From Gnomoniopsis sp. IMI 355080 (Eukaryota; Ascomycota; Sordariomycetes; Diaporthales; Gnomoniaceae): a DNA stretch of 10,541 nt. This document shows positions 1-7,195 of this stretch, in pieces (position 1 is the stretch's first letter; each line of letters starts with the position of its first letter). Position numbers and translations under genes: made by a program. The stretch covers positions 1-10,541 of the forward strand of contig JAPEVC010000456.1 of NCBI GenBank assembly GCA_027946555.1, in the 5' to 3' direction. The notes below the pieces were generated by a model. It was given only the letters and a program-made list of their open reading frames with translations, did not search any database and was not told where the DNA came from.

Positions 1-406
1 GTCTACGGGCGGGGGTGGCGGGGGTGGCTCAGGCTACGGGATGGGCAGCGGTGATGTGACGCGTGAGCAGCATGCGTTGCGGGAGCAAGATTTCTTCAAT
101 CATACCAACTCCGCGCTGGATGAGTACATTGCACGCGGACAGGCGGTGCTAGGTGATCTGGGTACGCAGAGGGAGATGTTGAAAAATACACAAAAAAGGT
201 ATGTTGCGGAAATCTGATCCTGAACTGGGCCTTTCCCTTGCTAACGTTGGCCTTACAGATTATATTCGGTAGCAAACACGCTTGGTGTATCTGGGGATAC
301 TATCAGGATGATCGAACGGAGAGCGAGGGAGGACAAGTGGATATTCTGGGCAGGAGTCGTGGTCTTCTTCCTGTTCTGCTGGCTGTGTCTGCATTTCCTC
401 CGATGA
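1..406 (+). CDS. bos1: Bos1/membrin-type Qb-SNARE, 3' end (partial)
   Basis: This is the C-terminal part of an ER-Golgi v-SNARE of the Bos1/membrin family, which drives fusion of COPII vesicles with the early Golgi; the 5' end lies outside the window. Exons are 1-198 (first whole codon at 2) and 259-406. The 60-nt intron at 199-258 has a GTATGT donor, a CTAAC branch point at 242-246 and a TACAG acceptor. After a Gly-rich linker comes the SNARE helix, from LREQDFFNHTN to IERRAREDK, with a probable zero-layer Gln in LGTQREML (codon 167-169). The conserved LGVSGDTIRMIERRA block follows. A hydrophobic anchor from WIFWAGVVVFF to the terminal R, ending in TGA 404-406, makes it a tail-anchored protein. 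The gene converges on the kinase gene to its right. Family assignment rests on recognised motifs; the splice junction is supported because it joins two parts of one SNARE helix in frame. Confidence 0.92.
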
Positions 407-515
407 CCATTTACCTGAACAGCGGCTAGCATCCACTTGCGCATCTCGATTACACTTTTTCTCCTGCATGAGCACGGCGTTTTGGCGCGGCGGGAAATAT
501 CAGACAGGCCTCTTG

Positions 516-537
516 CCTTGATTGGGCCTTGATTGGG
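516..537. repeat. 11-bp tandem direct repeat between convergent genes
   Basis: CCTTGATTGGG occurs twice head to tail, at 516-526 and 527-537. Each copy holds ATTGG, the reverse of a CCAAT core. It lies in the 176-bp gap between the bos1 and thiamine pyrophosphokinase stop codons, so a promoter role is unlikely; slippage duplication is the simplest reading. Confidence 0.7.
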
Positions 538-582
538 CGCTGTACCGGGTCATGCACCTACTGTGAAGAGCCGTGTACCGTA

Positions 583-1548
583 CTATGGCTTCAACGCGAT
601 CGTGAACAACACATCCTTGGTTGTTTCAACCTCGACCACCACCGTCTCAGGGAGCACATGATTGCTCGTGCTAATCACCCCGCCGATCTCGGTCTTCCAG
701 TCCTGCACATCCCACTCCAGCCCTTTGGTTGAAATCACGCTGGGCTCTTTGATAGGTACGATGCCCACGTACTTGTCAAACACATCCGCCACCAACTTTC
801 CAGCGGCATCCTTCTCCCTGACGTGAATGCGATGCCGTCCTGTCTTGAGCAAGAATGTCACTGATTGGCCGCTCACCAGGAACATCCGTCCCTGTGCATA
901 GTGCGGGTCGGTCTGGAAGAGGTGCAGGTGGTGCAGCTGGCTTAGTCCTTGGTCCACGCGGCCACCCAGCCCGCCCATAGCGACGATATCCATGGGCCCA
1001 TGGGCGCCAGAGGCTGTGGAGGAGCGGACGTGGTTGACGGCTTTGCCAAAGTCGGTTGAGTACTGATCTGAATCGTGGATGATCTGGGTGGAATGGGTGG
1101 TGAAATATTCCTTTGTTGTAGCAGTGAGCGAGTCTAAGTCGCCTATTATCACGTCGAGATTATCCTGGACCAACATCAGACAATTGGACCCCATGGAGCA
1201 GTCATCCAAAATGAAAAGAGAGGGGTTGGAAAGCACGTCGTACAAAAAGGTGCTCTCCGTCCTGCGCATTTTTGCAGGCCTCAAGCAGGCGGTTCGCGCC
1301 GCCATCTGCGGCAACTTTCAGCGAGGCTGTATAGCAAATGAATTAGCAATCAAACTTTTTAATCATGCAAGATAGAAACTTAGTAAAAGTAATCATGAAC
1401 CTTTCTCCCACAGTGTCTTCAACGTCGGCACATCACGCAGCGGCTGATTGAGGACGATCAGAGCGAACCGGGGGGTCGTCACCGGATCCTCGTCAGCGGC
1501 CCCGGTCTGCAGCAAGCGGGCCGTGTACCATTCTGTCGGGTCACCCAT
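583..1548 (-). CDS. THI80: Thiamine pyrophosphokinase (three exons)
   Basis: The enzyme transfers pyrophosphate from ATP to thiamine, giving thiamine diphosphate and AMP in the cytosol. Exons on the minus strand are 1548-1401, 1326-1244 and 1164-583, giving 270 residues, a normal fungal length. The start is the first in-frame ATG. Intron 1 (1327-1400, 74 nt) has an unusual GTTCAT donor, a CTAAT branch and a TACAG acceptor. Intron 2 (1165-1243, 79 nt) has GTACGA and CCAG. Both are supported by the family motifs they join: LWEK-ASLKVAADGGANRLL across intron 1, and GEHLF-DNLDVIIGDLDSL across intron 2. Other motifs are DQYSTDF (about 110-116), GGLGGRVDQ (141-149) and GLEWDV with ISTSN near the C-terminus, which contribute to the nucleotide and thiamine sites. 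Reading straight through intron 2 hits a stop after 13 codons. The upstream flank is pyrimidine-rich on the coding strand, with a CCAAT box. I see no frameshift. Confidence 0.93.
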
Positions 1549-1659
1549 CACAACGCACAACACGCAGGACGGTGTAGGCCGTTCAAGACCGATACGTCTT
1601 GTGCGAGTGGTGAGAAATAGGCTTGGGTTTGCCAATTCAAGATTTCTTACTTGGGAGGC

Positions 1660-1666
1660 TGATTGG
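1660..1666 (-). promoter_or_regulatory. CCAAT box upstream of thiamine pyrophosphokinase
   Basis: CCAATCA on the minus strand lies about 112 bases before the ATG at 1548. It sits at the gene-proximal edge of a C/T-rich stretch of that strand (about 1667-1725), which is a common fungal promoter layout. The motif is visible; binding by the CCAAT-binding complex is inferred only. Confidence 0.35.
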
Positions 1667-1738
1667 AGAAGAGGCGTAATCAGTGGGAAGAAGGAAGAGT
1701 TCAGTGGGGGTGGAGATAGGGATTTTCCAAATGACTAA

Positions 1739-2600
1739 CGCTGGGATATACCCGGGGGCTTAATCAGCGGCGAGGTGCAAAGGTGTGGTCCTGGACATTG
1801 ATATTTGAGCACAATTCGATATCCTTGAAGAGTGAGTACAATTTCAAGGCTTTGAATGATTTTGGCTAAATATTACAGGTGATAAGCGTATATACTTGGT
1901 CTACTAGGGAAGATTGGAATCGCTTTACATTTACACGGTACCCAAGCACACCACAAGGCTGCAGAAAGTTCTTATTTTTTTGATTCTACATAGGTAATCT
2001 AACAACAGGAGGAGCTCTTCCAGACTACAAAAGATCGACCTAATTCTTGAACAAGACGCAAGCCCTTATTTAAAAGTACAAGATTCAAGACGTGAGCGAG
2101 CAGGGTTATGCATCAGTGAGTATCCAGTCTGGGGAGTATATCCATGATACATCAACACGGCCTGGCAGCTTCAAAAGCGTCTCTATACTAGGCCAGTGAC
2201 TATGCAATAATCACATGTTCTTGACTTGTGGCTGTTTCAGGGTGTTCCAACTGGACAACCTCAGATTTCATCAAAGTTGGTAGGACAGGGAGAATTTTGC
2301 CTGTCATCGGATTCCAAGTTGCCTTGCGTGCTGTTATGAACGCCCTGCTCCTATTGCTTGCCCAAAATGCACGGGAAGATGTGTACATCCAACCATGAAG
2401 CATCAAGTAGGACGTCCTGGTGTATTTTCAGAGTTTCAGTATCACAAATGGGACGGTTGCTTGGAGGGTTCTAGAAAAGCTAGTGATTCTTAGGCCTGTG
2501 GTGCTATGCTAACAGTGACGTTTAGTCTATAGACCAGCTCAATGAAGGTCAGCTGGTAAGGTCCAGATTCTAAACTAGTAGACCTTAGCCATGTATAACG
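1739..2600. other. Intergenic stretch with no supported gene
   Basis: Only short open frames without recognisable domains occur here. The best are minus-strand frames of 67 and 82 residues ending at 2200 and 2490. The second overlaps the TATA-like box of the phospholipase gene and begins 28 bases from its start codon, so it is probably promoter DNA. I see no tRNA, inverted terminal repeat or transposase-like frame. Confidence 0.5.
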
Positions 2601-2603
2601 ACT

Positions 2604-2610
2604 TATAAAA
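2604..2610 (+). promoter_or_regulatory. TATA-like box of the phospholipase gene
   Basis: TATAAAA occurs about 157 bases before the ATG at 2767. That distance suits a TATA box with a 5' untranslated leader of roughly 100 bases. There is no other support. Confidence 0.3.
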
Positions 2611-2766
2611 ATCTCTCGAGTGTGGGCGTTCCTGCAATGAGTCTCTCGCTCAAAGTATTCCACATTTTTTCCAAACATCCTCTCACTCGATGTACCACGC
2701 CACAGCATATGCAAAGGCATAAACAACTCTTCTTCCATACTTGGTCGTTATTTTCAACCTGATAAA

Positions 2767-3864
2767 ATGGAGCTGAATAGTTCCATCCCTCTTTCTATCC
2801 TGTCTCTGCTTGCTTTATCCGTGGTTGCCTTGCCTGTAGAGGTACCCTCGGTAGAGATCACCAGTGACTTGTCTCCACTGGTCACTCGGGGAGCAGACAC
2901 CAAGACAGCTGCTAACAAGCCTTCCAAGCTTGAAGAGGAATCTGTTACAGACCAGTATCTCTTCAACCTTACCCTGGACTCATTTGTACATGAGCGTGAA
3001 TGTCAATGTTCGCCCTATCTCTTTTGGGAGAGCGATGGTTGCAGCGAGTCGCCTGATCATCCATTTGGATTCGACTACCTCCCGGCATGCTATCGCCATG
3101 ATTTTGGCTACGACAACTACAAAAGAGTATATCACACTTCAAGCCTTATATTATTGATCCCCCCACTCTGACTTTGGTCTCCTATAGCAAGGCAGATTTA
3201 CTCAAGCAAACAAGGAAAAGTTGGATCTGAATTTCAAAACAGAGTGAGTGCTACTAGAATTTGGTGCAGCAGTTGATTAGGGCTTTCGAATGAAGGTACC
3301 TTGGTGCCTGGCAAGATCTTGTGGCCACTAAGACGCCTAGCCTTGCTAGTCCCCGCTACACTTCATGATCTTCAGCGTCTAAGCCCCTTCCAGCACACCT
3401 GATCACTACATCCCCCCATCATGGAGGTTCTGACTAACTCTTTCCATAGCCTTGACAACATCTGCTCAGCCCCTGGTTTGGAAGCCGACATCTGTAAGAA
3501 ATGCAGAGAAGATCCACATAGAAAAGATGTCGACTGCAAGCACCAGGCCGGCATTTGCAAATACCCAGCCAAAGATGTTTGCACCTGCCTTGCTGGTAAG
3601 TGGCCCCATCTGTACCTTCGATACAATGAACTATAGTTCCCTTTTTCAATAATCTTATTCTAATCAACTACCGCTACAGAATTGTACTACAGAGCTGTGG
3701 TGATCTTCGGCGGCATGGGAACAATCCAGCCTGGACGAAAGGACAAAAGAGGCGACATTCTTCATGATGCGATCGGTTCCCACATACCCAAGTTCGATCT
3801 GGGTGAGTTGGGAATCTGTCTGGCCAAGCATCTGCCTTCGGCAAAGGACAAGCCCACCACTTGA
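2767..3864 (+). CDS. Secreted fungal phospholipase A2 (four exons)
   Basis: This is a secreted phospholipase A2 of the fungal/bacterial small type (Pfam Phospholip_A2_3), hydrolysing the sn-2 ester of phospholipids with calcium. Exons are 2767-3126, 3188-3243, 3450-3595 and 3680-3864, giving 248 residues. The introns are 61, 206 and 84 nt, with donors GTATAT, GTGAGT and GTAAGT; CTAAC-type branch points precede the second acceptor and CTAAT the third. Residues 1-22 look like a signal peptide; a pro-region and an N-glycosylation site (NLT, 67-69) follow. The core is ESDGCSESPDHPFGFDYLP (88-106) and CYRHDFGYDNYK (108-119), with catalytic His111 and the neighbouring Asp112. It continues as FTQANKEKLDLNFKTDLDNIC and closes with ELYYRAVVIFGG (188-199). 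Splice joins are supported by contiguous family motifs. Odd points are a Cys-rich insert of about 40 residues (145-182) and a tail of about 50 residues after the domain. A strong GTGAGT inside the last exon (near 3802) could start a further intron, but the protein it would produce looks poor. Confidence 0.88.
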
Positions 3865-4511
3865 GGCATTGCACCAATTCTTGTACTTGAAGAATGAAGA
3901 AGACCTCTCCCATAGCGGGAAAGTGTCAGGGAATATGGTTTCGTCATGTATTCTTCTGTTTGTGTGTTATATTACTTGCGTATAAGGGTTCCAGAGACAA
4001 TTGACCACGTGGGATGAGGAAAGCATACAGCTATTCCTATTCACCAATAACTTCTGGCTCATCAATGCTGTACAATGCACCCTCATTTAGCTTCTGCCTC
4101 CAGCCAGATTAATAAGGTGCTGCAGCTGCCCATGGCCACTCTTGCATGCAGCGTCGTGCATGTGACATTCATGTCCTGCGTGTCTCGGTCACTAATGGAA
4201 CGTTCAAATTCATATGCAACTCAAACCCTCTGTCATCATCTGATCCAGTCTTCGTCTTGGCCATATCTAGAAATGAGAGCTTGATTGCTTACATAAATTT
4301 CATTTCAGTGCCCGCAAAGAAAGACCGTGCAGACCAGTTCACTCAGTGAGGTCGATGTGGGGTGATGAGGGATGTAGACGCAGGCAGGTCGCTGCATATA
4401 ATGGTCATCCAGGGCAATATGAACGTCCAAATTTCTATGATCACTGTTTAAAAAAAATAAAAAATACTATGTACACGCGAACAACTCGCATGTTTCACAG
4501 GTGCATCCAAC
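3865..4511. other. Intergenic stretch with no supported gene
   Basis: This is the downstream flank of the phospholipase gene. A 67-codon plus-strand frame (ATG 4146, stop 4347-4349) has a fairly protein-like composition with internal FKFICNSNPLSSSDP, but I recognise no family and no linked exon, so I do not call it a gene. Nothing repeated stands out. Confidence 0.45.
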
Positions 4512-4516
4512 AAAAA
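4512..4516 (-). terminator. RNA polymerase III T5 terminator
   Basis: A run of five T on the minus strand starts directly after the discriminator base of the tRNA gene, as expected for pol III termination. Confidence 0.8.
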
Positions 4517-4601
4517 TGGACATTGTAAGAATCGAACTCACGACCTTCCGCATACATTTGATTAATGCGAAGCGGATGTTATACCCCTAAACTAAATGCC
4601 C
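4517..4601 (-). tRNA. tRNA-Ala (anticodon CGC) with a 13-nt intron
   Basis: The minus strand from 4601 to 4517 folds as a full 85-nt tRNA gene decoding GCG. The acceptor stem GGGCATT pairs with AATGTCC over seven positions; it includes the G3-U70 wobble that marks alanine tRNAs, with A as discriminator. The anticodon stem is TCCGC/GCGGA. The anticodon CGC is at 4567-4569, followed by A37 and then an intron at 4553-4565 in the usual place between positions 37 and 38. The T arm is GTGAG, loop TTCGATT, CTTAC. The D stem has three pairs (GTT/AAC) plus a T-T mismatch. Internal promoters are visible as an A-box-like TAGTTTAGGGG and a B-box GAGTTCGATTC. CCA is not encoded, as is normal for eukaryotes. 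Anticodon and G3-U70 agree independently on alanine. The weak D stem is the only reason to consider a decayed copy. Confidence 0.88.
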
Positions 4602-5903
4602 TCAATTGTTGCCAAATCATCCCGAAAGAAGGAACCATATTCCACACAAAATCTCACCACGTGAGAGTATCGCGGCTTCTGCATAAAATAGCTTGCCGAC
4701 AGCCAAACGTATTGCAACAGCAACGGAATCCTGACAACAGACAGCCGCCATTTGGAAGCTCTACTCGTATGGATGGCTGTTTCAACTTTAGAGTTTTTGA
4801 CCCGTGTAGATCTGTGGGGCCCGTAGCATCCCTAGGGCCAAGACTTCACGCTTCTGATTCACGGTTGCCTTCAATGTTGCGGTTTCAGTCGGGATAATAA
4901 TAATACTATTTTCGCGCGGCATGCGAATTAAACGCGATTTGGTAGGCGTGTACTGTCTCCATGTACGAGCGATGAGATCAACAATTCTGGACTTGCGAAG
5001 AGTCATTCCGAGCTAAAATACCGCCTTAGATAGCGAGGATACAGGGCCATAGGCCGAATAGCCTGAGCCAATCAAGCAATGAGACCCGGTAGACGCGAAT
5101 ATCAAGGAAAGGATTTGACCGCTGCTACAAGGCGGATTAATTCCGAGCGCGCGAGCGATACCGCTCGAAAAAGAGGTACTTACAATACACCCCAGCCTGC
5201 TGAATGGTTGCAAGTTGGAGTGAGGCGCGGATCTACATGCCCAACTAGTCATTCAACAAGGACGTGGCAGCACGTCCGCACGTCTGGCTCAGGTTTCTGA
5301 AATATACTCTGTAAAGTTTCGGGACGCTGCTGCAGGGTCTGTCACTCCCGTCTGGGCAGCGGGGATCCCGATTGGGGAGCGAAGCCTGTTAGCCGCGAAA
5401 ATAACGCTACCACCTTACGCACCCTCCCCCCCCATTCCTTCTTTGGTACTTTGATGCCTTATGGAACGGTCTGGATGTACTGACTTCTCTGCAATGGAGG
5501 AATTAGAAGTCATGAGGAGGGAACGTAGAGTAGAGAATTGTGATGGGATGGAACAAGTCGAGCGTGACTCGAATCCAGCGCGTGTGATATAGGGCAAAAC
5601 GTCCTCGTGCAGCGAGCAGATGTTACCCGAAGAGCCAGAAGCTCTTCTCAAACCGGTCAGAATTGCAGACTTAGCGCCAACGCTAAATCCATGGGATCCT
5701 TACAGCATCGAATTAAGATCATCCAGTGGATATATCTTGCAAAGGCAAAAGGTATCTGCTTTTTCCAAAACAGAAGGATGATCTGCGGTTTTCTGGATAT
5801 CTTTTCCATATTTCGAACTGTGTCCTGCTAATGCCTTCTCACACCCCGAAGCTCAGAAGGGGAGAAATGCATCAACGCTAGGGAAAGAAATATACATCCC
5901 AAA
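4602..5903. other. Long intergenic stretch with no firm gene
   Basis: About 1.3 kb with only short open frames. The most protein-like is a minus-strand ATG frame from 5006 to 4788 (72 codons, MTLRKSRIVDLIARTWRQ at the start). It has even codon use but no recognised domain. The stretch also holds a perfect hairpin at 5260-5277 and a C8 run near 5425. The part just before 5904 is presumably the alpha-kinase promoter, though I see no clear TATA box there. Confidence 0.45.
5260..5277. repeat. Perfect 7-bp inverted repeat with 4-base loop
   Basis: GGACGTG and CACGTCC flank GCAG. Each arm holds an ACGTG core, a typical element for bHLH or bZIP factors, but no gene start lies close by. It could equally be chance. 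Confidence 0.5.
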
Positions 5904-6751
5904 ATGTATTCACGCAACAATTCGTCCACACGCGCTATTATTGACAGCCGCCTCTACGCCGAAGGCACTTGCAAAAACGTCTATCGAGGGCGATATATCA
6001 AAGGCCCTCGTACAGGGCAAGAATGTGTTGCGAAGGAGTTCAAGACCGGCTCTGTCTTTGCGGACCACTACTTTAATGAGGAGCTCAATGTTGTCCAGCG
6101 TACGCAGAGCATCATCAACAGTTGGCACGCTGCAGGCATTATTGACAGTCGTATCGTTCTCAACACGCCTGAGATTTGGGAGTATACCAGCGGAGGAAAG
6201 AAGACACTAGTCGAGCCGTTCATCCGGAACTTTCAGAAATTTAACAGCAACACTGGTTGGGCGCCTGTCACAAACAATGTTTGGGGCGAGGCTATGCAGG
6301 CGTTGAGCCACTTTTCGTATCATAGCACGGGCGGTCAATTTCTATTGTGCGATCTTCAGGGCGGCAGTTATGAGCATGGATAGTATGTCTTTTATTCGTT
6401 AACCTCATCTTGCAAAAGGTTCGAGTTGGAAAAGACACGACTGACACATAACCGCCCAGTATCCTCACGGACCCAATCATCATGTCTTGGAATTACGACT
6501 GCGGACCCGGTGACCTGGGCCCGAAAGGTATCTGTTCCTTCTTCCTGAGACATCGTTGCGGCCGATTCTGCAGACCACATTGGATTAGGCCGCCGATGAA
6601 CGTTGGCGTGCCGTTCACAATGGCACGAGGAACCACAATGACAAACAGGGTGACGGCCAGGACAGCGGCCAGGACGAGTCGTGTACGGTCAATCCCCTCC
6701 ACAAGGGTAACGAGGACGACGCACCGTCGGACATCCACGAGGGCGAGATAG
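5904..6751 (+). CDS. Alpha-kinase (MHCK/eEF2K-type atypical protein kinase)
   Basis: This is a fungal stand-alone alpha-kinase, an atypical Ser/Thr protein kinase; its substrate is unknown. Exons are 5904-6382 and 6460-6751. The 77-nt intron has a GTATGT donor, a CTGAC branch and a CCCAG acceptor; splicing joins DLQGGSYEHG to YILTDPII exactly as the family requires. The domain fills the protein: AEGTCKNVYRG (19-29), CVAKEF with the ATP-binding Lys44, VEPFI and KFNSNTGW (103-119), EAMQALSHFSYHSTGGQ (129-145), LLCDLQGG (147-154), catalytic Asp164 in LTDP, and the GxGxxG loop GPGDLG (175-180). Zinc ligands follow as His191, Cys193 and Cys197, with the family H-x-C-x3-C spacing, plus a His in SHFSYH. 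A Gly replaces the common Asn after Cys193. After about residue 205 this frame turns into an Arg/Thr-rich tail to the stop at 6749-6751, which I doubt. Another frame is open from 6589 to TAA 6913-6915 and looks more protein-like, so a third exon or a frameshift is possible. Confidence 0.85.
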
Positions 6752-6915
6752 AAATGAGGGGAACGTGGAGTCAAGATGATACCTTTGTATGCCAATGGAT
6801 TGTGCTTCCGGAATTTTTGGGCGCTTTGGATCAGCATAAGGGCACGGCGTTTGAATACACCACAGCTTGGTGCTCAGCATTTGGGGTGAAATACAGGGAA
6901 CGTACTAGAAGTTAA
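6589..6915 (+). other. Alternative open frame at the alpha-kinase 3' end
   Basis: This frame follows a TAG at 6586-6588 and stays open for 108 codons to TAA 6913-6915. It encodes an acidic, balanced stretch (for example GQDSGQDE, then GTWSQDDTFVCQWIVLPEF and AFEYTTAWCSAFGVKYRE). It has no start codon near its left end. A short intron from 6602 (weak GTTGGC donor) to 6648 (ACAG), or from 6608 to 6660, would join it in frame to the alpha-kinase and give a protein of about 290-295 residues. A one-base frameshift would do the same. The sequence alone does not decide. Confidence 0.4.
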
Positions 6916-7195
6916 CATAGCGCTGAACTACATATACTACATTCAACCTTTCATGTTGACTCAGACCACAGGGTGCCTGTGGCTAGTTATGCCGCGCGAT
7001 TGCGTTGAAGATTGAAATGTTCCAGGGAAGTCTAATTGCTCTAAACCTATCCGACTAGACGACCCTACCGCAAGCATCACTCCAAGCACAACCCAACGCC
7101 AGATTGATGTGAAAAAGCTAGACAAATTCGACCGACCGAGGCTCCTTGGCCACCCATCAAGCCGCGGTCCGGAGCCAAAGGTAGCCCCACCCCCT
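6916..7195. other. Gap between convergent alpha-kinase and serine dehydratase genes
   Basis: About 280 bases containing the 3' untranslated regions of both genes. I see no hairpin terminator, tRNA or repeat. Confidence 0.5.

Noticed and set aside
990..1003. 14-bp perfect palindrome CCATGGGCCCATGG
   Set aside because: It lies within the thiamine pyrophosphokinase coding exon and is explained by codon choice; no sign of a regulatory role.
2200..2406. Minus-strand frame of about 68 codons
   Set aside because: Short, no recognised family, no splice-linked neighbour exon seen.
2490..2738. Minus-strand ATG frame of 82 codons directly divergent from the phospholipase gene
   Set aside because: It overlaps the likely promoter and TATA-like box of the phospholipase gene, starts 28 bases from its ATG, and shows no domain.
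3802..3920. Fourth intron in the phospholipase gene from GTGAGT to CATAG
   Set aside because: The donor is good, but the resulting C-terminus is a hydrophobic, low-quality read running into the 3' flank; the unspliced end is more plausible.
4146..4349. Plus-strand 67-codon frame with fairly protein-like composition
   Set aside because: No family recognised and an overlapping plus-strand frame looks equally plausible, so there is no basis for a gene call.
5560..5595. Minus-strand GGATTCGAGTC, resembling a tRNA T loop
   Set aside because: The flanking bases do not form a T stem and no acceptor or anticodon stem is present.
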